Source: Adiantum capillus-veneris
Lineage: Eukaryota > Streptophyta > Polypodiopsida > Polypodiales > Pteridaceae
DNA length: 64,000 nt
Direction: 5' to 3'
Assembly (NCBI GenBank): GCA_014529385.2
Contig: CM043942.1
Location: forward strand, 3,682,501 to 3,746,500
Shown here piece by piece: positions 1 through 11,331 of this stretch. The notes beneath the pieces were generated by a model. It made no database searches and was not told where the DNA came from. It was given only the letters and a program-made list of their open reading frames with translations. Every line of letters begins with the position of its first letter. The stretch's first letter is position 1. The translations under genes and the position numbers were made by a program.

Positions 1-1464
1 TCAGCAAGATGTGTAGCAAAAAGGGAGAATGTGAGATAAGTATGATCCGCCCCTATCGGTGTGCGTGCAATGCTGAAGGAGTCCATGCCATCCACAATCC
101 GAAGCAAATCAACCATCGGTTTTACCTGTGCGTCTACAGAACTCAAGATCCTCTTCCTTCTCCTTGCATAGAATTCCTGCAACTGTCTTTGCATAGGGGG
201 AGGTGATGAACTCATCACTGATGAAGACCTGCTGAATGCAAAACGGGTGTCTGAATACTTTCAAAGCACTTTGCCACCCGACCTCTTGAGGTACTCGCAC
301 CGATCGAAGTTGTGATTGTAGATGAAATTAACAATCTTGACTGCATCGGCAATGAGTGGTGGGATCTATTCTAGCTTGTCAATGTCTTTTAGAAGGTTGT
401 TCAAGCAGTGTGCCATGCAAAAGCACACCGTCACATGCGGATAGTGGCCCCTCTACAATGGTTGTTGCTACCTTGTTTGATGCCTCCCCATATGTGACAA
501 AGGCCATCACATGTTGCTCACCGATCGTTTCTATGGACGTTGTCCACTTTGCAACGAGGACAACGGCGGACTTGCCACTCTCGGTGGCATCATGAGAGTG
601 CACATAGTACATCTCTCCACTCGAGTATGTGACGAGGCGATGGATAGATCTCTTCCTTGTATCGCTCCACCCGTCGGCAACGAGGGAAACGCCATGTTTT
701 GCCCAAAGTCATCAATATTAAGTCATGCTTGCTCCACGATCGCCTTCTCTCGATCGAGCAAAGTGGTTCGGAGAGCCTCTGAAGATGGCGGCACATAGCC
801 GGTGTTGTACTCTGCTATCCGCTGCACCATAACTTTCCAATACTCCAACCTACTTCGATCACACATAGAAGAGGCTAGTATGATTATTCATAGTTTAAAC
901 TTTAAACTTTAGAGATCATAGTGGCCAAAATGACAATAACAAAAGAAATGAGAGAGAAGATCGATAAAGCTTATCGAGCCGCGACAATGGGATATGGTCG
1001 TGGGAGAAGAATCAGGCCACGGCGGCATTTACCTCTTCCTTCTTCTTTGGGTCCCAAGAGGTGGCAAGGGTCCTTTGGTGACGAATCGGACCCGATGAAG
1101 ATCCACCGCCATCGGCACTGGGTAGAGAAGAAGGGAAAATGAGGGTCTTTGGGTCGATACCTTTGCGTGCGGGCTTGGCTTTATGGTTGAATTGACGATC
1201 CTTGTCCTCAAGCTCCTTCCTCTTCTCGATGGTTGCGTTGGTGCAAAATCTCACCTCATGTCTCGACACTCGAAGAAAGTGTGCCCTCACTTTGTCATGC
1301 CCCCCTTTCCACGTGTAAGAGCATAGCTTGCATGCCCATGCACGAGAACCTCCCGCCGCCGACAAGGTGCCCTCCGAGGTCACTTCATCCCACCATGACC
1401 ATTCCTTCACCTTTTGAGTGTTGCTCGCATGAACGAAGGGAGTTGTACGAGAATAAGCGACCAT
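1..1464 (-). pseudogene. BED zinc-finger / DUF659 hAT-like transposase relic
   Basis: Reading down the minus strand from 1464, the first segment (1464-1012) has Trp-rich residues, then C-x2-C, a GGHDK-x-RAH stretch and a final Cys, which is the layout of a BED zinc finger. It is followed by a Lys/Glu-rich linker. About 870-360 gives DUF659-like blocks in shifting frames: a HDATESGKS segment, a WTTSIETIGE-type segment, then Val-rich text ending near a Cys-His pair (SACDGVLLHGTLLEQ). Frames shift several times and there are many stops, so it is dead. The hAT C-terminal dimerisation domain would lie left of position 1 and is not seen. No terminal inverted repeats were recognised. BED plus DUF659 is the usual architecture of domesticated or relic plant hAT transposases. 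The family call is from pattern recognition and is fairly sure; exact ends are not. Confidence 0.72.
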
Positions 1465-1477
1465 GGATAATGGATTA

Positions 1478-1480
<3 letters not shown>

Positions 1481-1550
<70 letters not shown>
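1481..1550. repeat. (GA)30 microsatellite followed by G10
   Basis: A perfect GA dinucleotide run at 1481-1540 runs straight into ten G residues. Long Arg-Glu or Leu-Ser open frames across it are artefacts of the repeat. Confidence 0.97.
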
Positions 1551-1869
1551 CTTGAGAGAGAGGCTTGACTCCATGAGAGCTTCAGATAGAGAGCTTGAGA
1601 GAGAGGCTCTCACTTTTTGAGACCAAGGGAAAGACTCGAGAGTGCTTGAAGCCTTGAGGGCAAGCCCAAGGGAGAGAGCTTGAGAGCTTGAGGGTAGAGC
1701 TTGAGAGCAAGGGGGGGAGAGAGAGCTTGAGAGCTTGTTGCATTTGTGAAGGAAAAGGGGTGAGGGGGGGCAATTTATAAGGGCTGCCAGAAACAATAAC
1801 ACCCAAAATCTGGCCGTTTTTTACCATTGGAGGCTGCCAATTTTTTGACCGTTGCTGCCGTTCCGATCT
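1551..1869. other. GA-rich degenerate stretch without a gene
   Basis: Repeated GCTTGAGAG-type phrases decay out of the adjacent GA microsatellite up to about 1740. The rest up to the LINE fragment shows no recognisable coding content. Confidence 0.6.
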
Positions 1870-2433
1870 ATTCCCCACCCGCCATTCCAGTACCAACCTG
1901 TCTGTTGAAACGACATGCCTTCCGGGACATTCCCTGCACTAACAACCTATCGGAACGCTGTTCTGGCGTTCCACGCCCTGGAAGAGGCGTCCCCTAGTAC
2001 CTCTGACCCCATCCATCAGTGCAACCCGACCTCCCATGATGATCCAATGAGGGTCCCCAAATCTCAGCTCCATAGAGCAATGCGGAAGCCACCAAAGTGT
2101 CAAAAAGAAAGAGCTTCGACCGAGGCTCCTGAAACTGAACTTGTGAACACACCAATCTACCCAATGTTGCATGCGCTCTGGTCAGTCTATCCTCTCCTGC
2201 TCTCAATGAAAAAGCTGGTCCATGAAAGACCACCCCAAGGTAAGTGTAAGCATTTGTATACTCCACTGTGTCCTGGCCGTATGTGAATGCGGGTGCTGAC
2301 CTCCTGATCCACTGTGAGGTGGTATTTAACACCATACCTTGGTTTTACCAAGGTTGACAAACAAACCACTTTCATGGGCAAACCTATGCAAAGCATCCAA
2401 GTGACGTTGCATACCCTCCCGAGAGTCGGAGAT
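1870..2433 (-). pseudogene. LINE-1, 3' part: reverse transcriptase after the catalytic core
   Basis: The minus strand encodes the region that follows the FxDD box in non-LTR reverse transcriptases: an SREGMQRHLDALHRFAHESG segment, NLGKTK, then the thumb-like YTYLGVVFHG and a downstream LLYGAEIWG motif. The frame changes at least twice and stops are present. Its upstream half is at 18062-20135; the gypsy element E1 lies between them. When E1 and one GAGAT duplication are ignored, the frame passes directly from FIDDIVLIS into DSREGM. The 3' end of the LINE is lost or unrecognisable beyond about 1870. Confidence 0.85.
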
Positions 2434-2909
2434 TGTAGATGGCGGAGACAGTCTCACTGGGTGGGAACTGGCTCCTATGAGACGAACAGCGGATCAGTCA
2501 GTAATTGCCAAGGCAGTTACCACAGTAACTCCCAAGGCATATAAATAGGACCCATTACATTGTAATCGGGTTGGTATTTGTCGGCTGTACTTCTGCTTAG
2601 CTTTTGATTCATAATCCTTAGTTCCCGAGCTGTTCTTGAGCTACATCATCTTTATCTGTAATCTTTCATCTGTAATCCTAAATACAGCAGTCGAGTGTAC
2701 TTCAGCCATACATACTTTGTACTCATTCTCTCTGAATCTGAATCTGAACATCATTCTCAGTACTTCAGTCTGTTTCTCATTTCAGTAGACGTATTCCAGT
2801 TCAGTTTCTATCTCCTTTTCCAGTTCTACTGCTTGAACTAACACATCACCAGTAGTTGTAAACTTCTAACACTGGAGTCAGCTATCTAAAGAGATCAGGT
2901 CCAATTCCA
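2434..2909 (+). repeat. E1 5' LTR
   Basis: The 476-bp repeat begins TG and ends CA and matches 17623-18061 over its whole length apart from small indels. The 5' copy has a longer CAGT-rich segment near 2750-2830. Confidence 0.95.
2540..2547 (+). promoter_or_regulatory. TATA box of the E1 5' LTR promoter
   Basis: TATAAATA lies about 107 bp into the LTR and is conserved in the 3' LTR at 17729-17736. It is a plausible U3 promoter whose transcript would start roughly 30 bp downstream; the start itself is not visible from sequence. Confidence 0.6.
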
Positions 2910-2930
2910 TTTTGGCGATCACGGTGGCTA
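2910..2930 (+). other. E1 primer-binding site (not the usual Met-tRNA type)
   Basis: Directly after the LTR end the sequence reads TTTTGGCGATCACGGTGGC. This is not the TGGTATCAGAGC initiator-Met site used by the other elements here. It resembles, with mismatches, the TGGCGCCGTTGCC-type sites described for Tat/Athila gypsy elements. The tRNA identity is an inference. Confidence 0.45.
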
Positions 2931-2990
2931 GAGTTGTTGCTCATTGACTAGAAAACTCATCTCCTAGTTTGAATTTTTTCAACTGCAATA

Positions 2991-5090
2991 ATGGCACCAA
3001 AACCTAGGCGTGGCCGGAAACCATCCTACCGCGTTGACCTTGGCCTTGAGGAGTCAGAAAGGGACTCTGACCCCAAGCATGAGCTAGTGACTGACACTGA
3101 GGCTCAGGAGGAGCATAGTCATGCTGATGAGACGCAGGACTCACAGCATTCTAGTTAGTCCAGACGCAAAAGGACAAAAAGGGAAGCATGCAAGGCTAAA
3201 AGTTCTAGGTCCAAGCAGGGGGACGAGAGCGCCAAAGGCAGTAAAGGAAGTCGCCATACTTCTAGTAGACAAGCCAGGGAGGACAGATAATAATCGGGAT
3301 GCAGATACAGACAATTGTAAGAAAGCTCCAAAGAGGCGTCCAGACTCCAAGATAAGAAGAGGACGGACCAACGGTGATCGGCATGATTACACATCCTCGT
3401 TGAAAATCTCTTTTCCCGTGTTCAAAGGGGGTAAGAAGGATGATCCGGATGTTCACATCCAAGCCTTTGAGCAGTATGCCGAGCTGAAAAATATTGATGA
3501 GAATGACTAGGGTGAATACTTTCCACAAACGCTGAAGGAGGCAGCGAGGAAGTGGTACTACCATTACCCGGCTTGCCAGCTCAGATCCTATAATAAACTA
3601 CTTAAAGCCTTCAAACTGGAATATTCTGACAATAGAGGTGATGAGGATATTCTCTGTGAACTGGATAAGATTAAGCAGAGGAAATTGTCAGTCCGAAGCT
3701 ATGTTGAGAAAATCAAGGAGCTGACAAGGCAGCTACAGGAACCACCATCGGAAAAGCGATGGCGAGCATGGTTCTTGAATGGCTTTCGCAGCAAGAAGCT
3801 TAGGGAGCAAGAGGTGCCAGCACCGACGAAGAAATTCAATGATTTGGTGCAGTGCGCCCTGAAGCTGGAACAACAAGCTAAGAAGGAAAAGGGTCATAAG
3901 AAGAGGAGGTCCAATAGTAGTAGTCCTTCTACTGATGACTCTGATTCAAGCGAAGCTTCCAGTAATTCTGAGAGTATCTCCGATGAGAAGACCAAGGATA
4001 ACCTAAAAAGGGGTCTTGGGCTAGGAAGATTGAAAAGATGGCTCGGCAAATTGCTGAGATTAGCCAGACCAAACAACCGGTGAGAAGAATGGAGACTTGG
4101 TGTTCAAAATGCAAATCTAAGGACCATGTTTCCAATGAGTGCCCACAGTGTACTTATTGTAAAGCCTATGGCCATCTATGGAATAACTCTGGCATTAGGA
4201 TTCATCATTTCAAAAAGGGCAAAGACTTGTCAGTGGTGGCATTTACCAATGCCGAACCAGTAAGAGCGGGAACTGCCAACGCTTCTCAAGAGGAGAAACC
4301 AGGTACCAGTGGTACTGGTACATGGCACGGCAGATACCAAGAAGGTACTGGCCGGGCCGGGGACGTGGTAATTTCCAGAGCCGAAGTCTGAATTGCTATA
4401 CTTGTGGAAAGTATGGGCATTTCGCGGCTCAATGTCCAAAAACACATGTGACTGCGGCTACTGAGGTGACGGTTCCAGAGCCAGTCCCAGTACGAGCAGT
4501 AACACGAAGCAAAGGGGTAGTGATTGAGGAAATCCCAGAGATTCCAGAAAAACCAGTCACTATTGAAAGCAGCAAATGGGCTCAACAGAGAGAGGTATGG
4601 AAGGCCAAGAGTAAAGAAAAGGTGGTTGATGAATGGCAGGAGCAGAGAGAACTAGCGGCGAAAATCACAAAGGATTTAGCCAAGAAGCTGCCAGAGCAGC
4701 CAGAGAGTTCTGAAGCACGGGTCATTCAAAAGATACCAGCCCAATCTACTGAGACAGATCAGTCAAAGCTCGGCATGCCTGAGACCATGTTGGCTGCAGT
4801 ACAAGGGTTGATTGAAGAGTTGGGAGCTGATAGAAGAGCTGAAAGCACTAAAATGAAGGAATGGCATTGTGAAGATATTACGAGTTCTTCAAGCTCCGAC
4901 AACAACTCTGACCATGAGAAAGAGGAAATTCATGTCAAAATCTGTGACAGAATCCAAAAACTTACTATGGAGTTGGAAGACATTAGAAGAACTTCGCCTG
5001 AAGCAGCAAAATTCATCAGACAGCAAAGGAAGGCTGAGGCGGAGGCCAGGACAGTTGACTTGACGGCTATCAGAGATGATGAAGTGCCGC
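2991..5090 (+). pseudogene. E1 gag
   Basis: The likely start is the ATG at 2991, giving a basic N-terminus (MAPKPRRGRKPS) that hits TAG at 3156. The capsid-like core (ISFPVFKGGKKDDP to ARKWYYHYPA, about 3400-3570) is in another frame and has a TAG at 3508 where Trp would be expected. It continues through a Lys/Ser-rich linker (about 3880-4000). A degenerate knuckle (WCSKCKSKDHVSNECPQCTY, about 4098-4160) and a clean CCHC knuckle (CYTCGKYGHFAAQC, about 4394-4435) follow after two more frame changes. A charged Glu/Lys-rich linker leads into the protease. In an intact relative this would be the nucleocapsid-forming polyprotein. At least three frameshifts plus stops make it non-functional. Confidence 0.85.
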
Positions 5091-6139
5091 TAATTCAAGT
5101 AGATTATAACGTTCGGAAACAATGGGAACCACTTTCGAGTGTCATTCTGGATGGAGGAGTAGGAGTAAACATCATGGGAGTACATCTTCAAAAGAGGATG
5201 GGCATCACAAACCTGAAGCCAGCACCTTTCAAAGTGCGGATGGCAGATCATCGAGTAGTGCAAGCTACTGGTATGATCGAAAATATGCAAATACAAGTGG
5301 GCAAGGAGAAGTTCAAGGCCAGTTTTCTAGTTCTCGATGTGCAAGGAGCATATGGAATGCTACTAGGGTGCCAATGGTTGCGAACGGTACTGAACAAGGA
5401 GCAAATTGACAAACAGAAGAAGTAGTTTCCAGGCCAGTTTACTGAACTCAATACAGGAGAACGTTCAGTTCAGTTAACTGGAAGGCCGGAAGAATCAATT
5501 GAATCCAGCATGCCAGATGAGCCAGCACATTCTGGGGAAGACATGGTAAATCAGAATAGTGATTCGGAACTCAAAGGGCCGTCTTGGGATTACGCCGAAG
5601 AGTCAACCAAGAGAAAAGGAGGCGGACCTAACTGGTTACTCCCATATGACCAAGAGATCGAGGAATGGAATCTAAGCTCTGAAGACAACCCTAGAATGAT
5701 CAAAGTTAGCAAACATCTCAACCCTACAATGAAGGAGAAAGCACGCACAATGTTCCAGCATTACAAAGATGTCTTTGTCTGGGAACACACTGATCTGAAA
5801 GGGGTGGATCCAGAGGTCTGCCAGCACAGGATACCACTGAAGCCAGATGCCAGGCAAGTGAGACTGCAGCGGTACCGAATGAATCCCAATTATGCTAAGA
5901 AGATCAAAGAAGAGATTGACAACCTTCTCAAAGCTGGGTTCATCACTGAAGTAGCCAATAGCGATTGGTTGTTTCCTATTGTAGTTATTCCCAAGAAGAA
6001 TGGGAAGTTGAGAGTATGTGTAGATTATAGGAAACTCAACGCTCAAACCATCAAGGATCCATTCCCATTACCCTTCACAGATATGTTGCTTGATGAGATT
6101 GCAGGGTATGAGATGTACAGTTTTTATGGATGGATATAG
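5091..6139 (+). pseudogene. E1 pol, part 1: protease and N-terminal reverse transcriptase
   Basis: The retropepsin-like protease spans about 5100-5390. Its catalytic loop reads ILDGGVGVN, so the usual D-S/T-G triplet has become DGG, and the flap-to-end motif YGMLLGCQWL follows. A TAG at 5423-5425 interrupts the frame. RT begins near 5740 with the VFVWEHTDLKGVDPE region, then the VIPKKNGKLRVCVDYRKLN block at about 5985-6040. The frame breaks near 6120: a run of five T residues appears to carry one extra T, and the next conserved text (FMDGYSGYNQ) continues in another frame. Only one frameshift and two stops separate the whole pol from a single reading frame. Confidence 0.88.
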
Positions 6140-7110
6140 TGGCTACAACCAATTACAAATTGCTCTTGAGGATCGGGGGAAGACCACTTTTATTACAGAG
6201 TGGGGAGCATTTATGTATCTGGTAATGCCATTTGGCCTATGCAATGCACTAGCCACTTTCCAGTGGTGCATGATGGAGATATTCAATGAGTTTCTTCATC
6301 GGTTCCTCGCCATATTCATGGACGATTTCACTGTATATTCAGCCGAGGAACAGCATTTACTATTCCTGGAAATGGTTTTTAAGCGTTGTCAGGAGAAGCG
6401 GATTTGTCTGAATCCATTCAAATCTGTTTTCCTAGTCTGGAAAGGACAGCTACTGGGACATGTGGTATCCTGCAATGGAATAGAAATAGCCAACGACAAG
6501 ATCCAATGCGTTCAGCAGGTCAAGTCGCCCAGGAATGCATCTGAGTTAAGTTCTTTCTTGGGATATATTAACTTTTAAAGAAGATTTGTGCATAAATTTG
6601 CCTCCCAAGCTTTACCACTGTATGAGCTCACAAAGAAAACCAGCAAGTTCAATTGGACTGTTGAGTGTGAGGAAAGTTTCCAAAACTTAAAAAGTGTCAT
6701 TATCAGTAAACCAGTCCTTCGACAACCAAATTGGGATGTTATCTTCCATGTATATGTGGATGCTTCGGGGCTGGCGATGGGGGTGATACTAGCCCAGCCA
6801 GATGGAAGGATTGACTATCCTGTCTACTTTGCCAGTCGCAGATTCAGCAAGGCTGAACAGGGTTATACAACCACTGAACGAGAAGCTCTAGGGATGGTTT
6901 TCAGTGCTATGAAATTCAGGCATTATTTGCTAGGCAAATTGTTTCATTTCTATGTGGATCATCAAGCCCTATTATTCTTGATTAATAAAGTCATTATTCA
7001 AGGCAGGCTAATACAGTGGATGATGTTCCTTATGGAATTTGAATTCCGAATTTTCCATAAACCTGGCAAGAACCACTATGGCATTGATTTCCTCTCTAAG
7101 AGTATGGATG
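6090..7110 (+). pseudogene. E1 pol, part 2: RT palm and RNase H
   Basis: RT continues with FMDGYSGYNQ, the MPFGLCNA block, and the catalytic FMDD box at 6315-6326, so the polymerase Asp pair is still present. A TAA at 6576-6578 replaces the Tyr expected in the YINFYRRF phrase. RNase H follows: VYVDASGLAMG (first catalytic Asp, about 6750), the TTEREALG block (Glu, about 6870) and YVDHQALLFL (Asp, about 6952). These are standard gypsy polymerase modules that would copy the element RNA inside the virus-like particle. Confidence 0.9.
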
Positions 7111-7279
7111 GCTGTTCTGAAGCGTCTTTAAGAAACGAACCAGTGGATGTTGGATTATTTCAGCTGGAAGCGGCAGAATCAGTCGACCCTGAATTATATG
7201 AATTATGTCAGTTTCTGTCTCAGGGTGGTTTCCCAGATGACTGGAAGCAAAACCAGAAGAAGGCTCTGGTTATGAAAAG

Positions 7280-8639
7280 CTTAAAGTTTACCATCATTGG
7301 GGGCTCACTCTACAAATTAGGTGTCGATGGGATTCTTCGCCGATGTGTGCCTATGGAGGGGCGAATGCAAGTTATCTCAAAGGCGCATAATGGAGAATCT
7401 CGTGGATACTTTTCTACTAATGTTACTTACAAGAAGATTTTGCACGCTAGTTTATGGTGGCAAACCTTGATATCCGATGTCAAAAGTTTTTGCAAAACCT
7501 GTGACATATGTCAAAGAATGGGTAGACCCACAGCTGCAGACACGACTCCCTTAACACCAGTTCAACCACTGGGTGTTTTTATGAAATGGGGTCTGGATTT
7601 CATGGGACCATTCAAGAAGGTTACCCCCAGGAAGAATAGGTATATAGTGATGGCTACCTGCTATGTAACCAAGTGGGTAGAAGCTAAAGCTATTCTTGAC
7701 AACACAGCCAAATCCACTGCCAGATCTTTATTTGAGAATATTGTCTGCCGCTATGGCTGTCCTGTGGAGATTGTGTCAGTCCAAGGGACACACTTCATCA
7801 ATGACACTATGGAGATCCTTATGGATATGCTTTCAGTCAAGCATCGGAAATCCACACCTTATTATCCTAGATGCAATGGACAAGCCGAAAGCAGTAACAA
7901 GACCATTAAGACTATTCTCACTAAGATTATGCAGAAAAAGCAAGACCAGTGGGATTTGAAGCTTCAGACTGCTTTATGGGCATACAGGACAGCTTATAAG
8001 GTCACTACAGCATTAACACCATTCAAAATGGTATATGGCACTGAAGTTATTGTCCCTATGGAGTTTGTTATTCCAAGTCTCAGAATGGCTGTAGAATATG
8101 GATTAGATTTTAATAACAATCTTAAGAAGCGATTGGAAAAGCTTAACCAGTTAGATGAACTGAGACAACGGGCTATGCTGGAACATGAGATTGTTCAGCA
8201 AAGAAGGAAACACTGGCATTACCGAAGGATTAAAGTCCGGGAGTTTCAGAAAGGGGATTTGGTACTCCTATATCAGTCCAAATTGGGTGCTAAGAAGCCG
8301 AATCTAAAGATAGCCTGGGCAAGACCATTCGAAATGGACTGGGTTTTCTCCAACAGCACGGTAAGATTGAAAGACCTATCTGGATTACTGCTGCCAGGGG
8401 TGTATAATGGAGCTAAAATCAAGCTCTACTATTTAGAAGCCAGAGAACCTTGCCAGGAACAGGATACTGAGGATCTGGGCGCTGAAGACCAAGAAATTCC
8501 AGAATCAGCTATCTTGGGACTTTTTCATGTGCAGCCAGTTCCAGAACCAGTTCCAGAGCCAATTTCAAACCAGTATAGCACGACCAAGCCAGGCTTATAT
8601 CAGGACCAGAAAAGTGGAGACAAAGTTAACAGTTTTTAG
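7280..8639 (+). pseudogene. E1 pol, part 3: integrase
   Basis: This is in frame with the RNase H. The N-terminal HHCC region has KAHNGESRGYF then CKTCDICQR; the second His position reads Tyr. The core begins GLDFMGPF (first Asp). The second catalytic position reads IVSVQGTHF, where the family has SDQG, so the Asp is Val (codon 7779-7781). The Glu is kept in NGQAESSNK. A GPY/F-like tail (LLPGVYNGAKIKLYYL) ends near 8440, then a Pro/Gln/Glu-rich stretch runs to the stop at 8637-8639. No chromodomain is seen. Loss of a DDE residue means the integrase is inactive even though the frame is open. Confidence 0.9.
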
Positions 8640-8767
8640 GGGACCAACGGTCAGCTGGAATATCAGTGGTAACCATTTCAATGACGGGCGAAATTCTTGT
8701 CCAATGCATGTCTGCCACGTCATTTGCGGTGCACAGAAGTCTAGGAACGGTAAGTGGTGGAGCTTTT

Positions 8768-11331
8768 ATGGCGCGAACGCGTATAACAGTAAGGCGAGTA
8801 GGCGTTTTTCCTCGCAAATCTCCTGCGCAACGCTTACCTTCTGTTGTCCACTCATCATCGCCGAGCTCTGAAGTTTCTTCACTGCAGCCACAAACCTCGT
8901 CCTCTGAGGAGACCGTGGATTGTCGTCTGTCTTTGCCAACCACACCTGGATACGGTTTCGAAGAATCAAGTAAGTCATCTTCTTCTTCTCCTGCTTCATC
9001 ATCTTCACGGTGCATGGGTAGAAAGAAACTGTCAGAAAAGATGCAGGAGACTATCGACGAAACCCAAGCCCTTATTACTGCTACAAAGGCAACTCTTCCA
9101 CTCATCCCGCACAGCAAAATTCAGCGCTATGTGTTTACTAAGCAAGCTAAGGCTCTACTCGAACTGTGGGATTTGCATGTGGTTTTGCAAGCCACGAGGA
9201 TTGAGTTTGACACAGCCATCATAAGGCAAGTCCTGGACTCTTTTAATGCTGAAGATGACACTGTTGTGGTTTATGGCAAGAAGGTGTCTGTCACACCAAA
9301 AAGTTTGCTTATGCATTCCACATGCCAAACGGGCCCAAGCCATTTGTGGCAACTGCAAAGCAGATCAGTGCAGCTCTGCAAGAAGATGATGCTGCCAAGA
9401 GGAAAAGGAAAGCCAGTGCGCAAGGGATTCCAGTAGCAAGACTGGAAGCTCCCACTGCCTCCCGATTTGTGGCTGAAGCTGTGAGCTTAAAGAATAATCC
9501 GACATATGTGTCAGAGAAACTTTTTGCTATGCTTTTAACAAAAAGACTGGATTCCAAAGTCTCTATCAACCTCTCCCAGATATTGTCACATAATGTGCTT
9601 CAGCAAGCTGAAATCTCAAAGTGTATTCAAGGCTTGGTATGTTTGGCAGTTTTTGTTATGGGCAACTACTCCAAACGCCCATGATCAGGTGAGAATGAGT
9701 TGGAGCCAGAAGCCGTTCCCATTATCCAGGAATATAGACTTGTCATTGGATGAAGAAGAGCCCGAAAGCCAGTCAACCCCCACTGGACAGGAAAGGAAGG
9801 CTAAACAAGATGAAGCTGGCAGTTCAAAGAAGCCAAGGACGACACTGACTAAAAACATTGCTCTCCTGAAGCAGTTGGAAAGTCAAATCAAAACAGTGTC
9901 TATCGAAAGGATTCCAATTAGCCAGACTGAACAACATACTGACCAGACCACTCGCGGAATCAACCAGTCAACAAGCCAGATTTCAGTAACCACCAATACT
10001 GGACAAGATCAGTCAGAAAGGGCCAGTCCTGAGCAGTCAGCAGACCAGATTGATAAGGGCAAAGGCCCAGCTTCTCCAAATCCACTTGGCAGAGTTTCCA
10101 TCCCATACAATGAAGAAGCCCTACACTTGACAAAGAAAGACAGGTTACAACAACTGCAAACTCATCCACTCAAGGGACGTCTCTTATTGCAGAAATCTGA
10201 TTATGCTGCATTACCTTATCTGGCTCTTGTCACAGTCTATGAGCCAACTGACTCTGACCCAGCAACAGTTATGATGGTTGTTCAGTACTCATTCAGTCAT
10301 CATGGAATACTATTGTCAATTGCATGGGACAAATGTTGGATACTGCAGGGTCAGAAGATGAGTTGAACAAAGTAAAAACTGAACTAAAGGAAGTTGAGGA
10401 GCAGATTGAAAAGCTAGAGCAAGGGAAAACAGCCCAAAACCTGTGCCACAGTATCCTTGAGGCTCACTCAGATAGGACTATTCAGCAGTTACAAAGTAAG
10501 CTAGCCAAGGTAGAGTCTGAGATGCAAACCATGCGGGAAGAAAAGGCAGAAGCTGAACGAGCTGCTGATCGGTTTGAAACCATGCTGAGAATGAAGCGGT
10601 TGAGTTCAACTCTTTACTGATCCGCCACAATGCTCTGAAGGCCACATTAACAGAAAGATATATCTATAATAATATGGCCGAGATCTTGAATCCAGCAGAC
10701 AATGCTGTTTTCAACATAGATAACTTGAAGTCTCTTATGGAGACAATGCAGAGTGATTTGCAGGATAAAGTTACTGAATATAACAGTGCTCTGACAAATC
10801 AAGCTATCCTTGATTACATTGAACAGCAGAACACCATTGAGGAAGACAAGGACAAGGAGGAAGAAGAAGGCGAGAAGGATGAACAAGACGAAGGACATAA
10901 TGATGATGATGATGCCTCTCCTCCATCTCCACCTTCAAAACCTGGTACTGGTGGTACAGGGCCAACTGGAGGAAATCAATCACAGGCAGACCAGCCAGAC
11001 CAGCATGAAGGACAGCCGTCGAGTAGCTAGGAGAGCAACAACCCAGCAACACTGGGAATCCACTGGCACACCAATCACAACACAGTCGGGATGTTAAAGG
11101 GAAAGGCAAAGCTGTGACTGAGGGACCAGCACGTGATGAGCAACATTCATTACAGCTCATCACGCTGAACAAGAGATTGAGACATCAGCAGGCTCCTATA
11201 ACCAGGCGGTATCTGGAGGATGATGATCTTATCTCTGATTTGGAGCGCTTTCAGCGACTGTATGTCGGCGCCAGGGAAATGGTTGAGCATTGGAAATCAA
11301 CTGCTTTCCATGATCAAGAGGACTGCCAATT
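8768..11331 (+). pseudogene. E1 additional ORF (aORF), interrupted by E2
   Basis: This is a long coding region after pol, broken by about five frameshifts and completed at 17218-17332 beyond E2. A likely start is the ATG at 8768 (MARTRITVRRVG). Features in order: a Ser-rich basic N-terminus (8800-9010); a hydrophobic/basic segment with ALLELWDLHVVLQATRIEFD and VVVYGKKVSVTP (about 9150-9300); a Gln/Thr/Ser-rich linker (9740-10080); a strongly helical Glu/Lys/Gln segment, probably a coiled coil (10340-10600); an acidic tract of Asp/Glu/Lys (about 10840-10915) followed by Pro/Gly/Gln-rich text; and a C-terminal segment (11114-11331). No transmembrane helix or glycoprotein-like cysteine pattern was seen, so calling it envelope-like would be unsupported. 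The VVVYGKKVSVTP region faintly recalls plant retrotransposon proteins. Function unknown. Confidence 0.7.
11327..11331. repeat. Target-site duplication of E2 (left), CAATT
   Basis: CAATT here equals CAATT at 17213-17217, directly outside the two E2 LTRs. Confidence 0.93.

Noticed and set aside
1233-1802. Open frames of Arg-Glu and Ser-Leu repeats on both strands
   Set aside because: Produced by the (GA)n run at 1481-1540.
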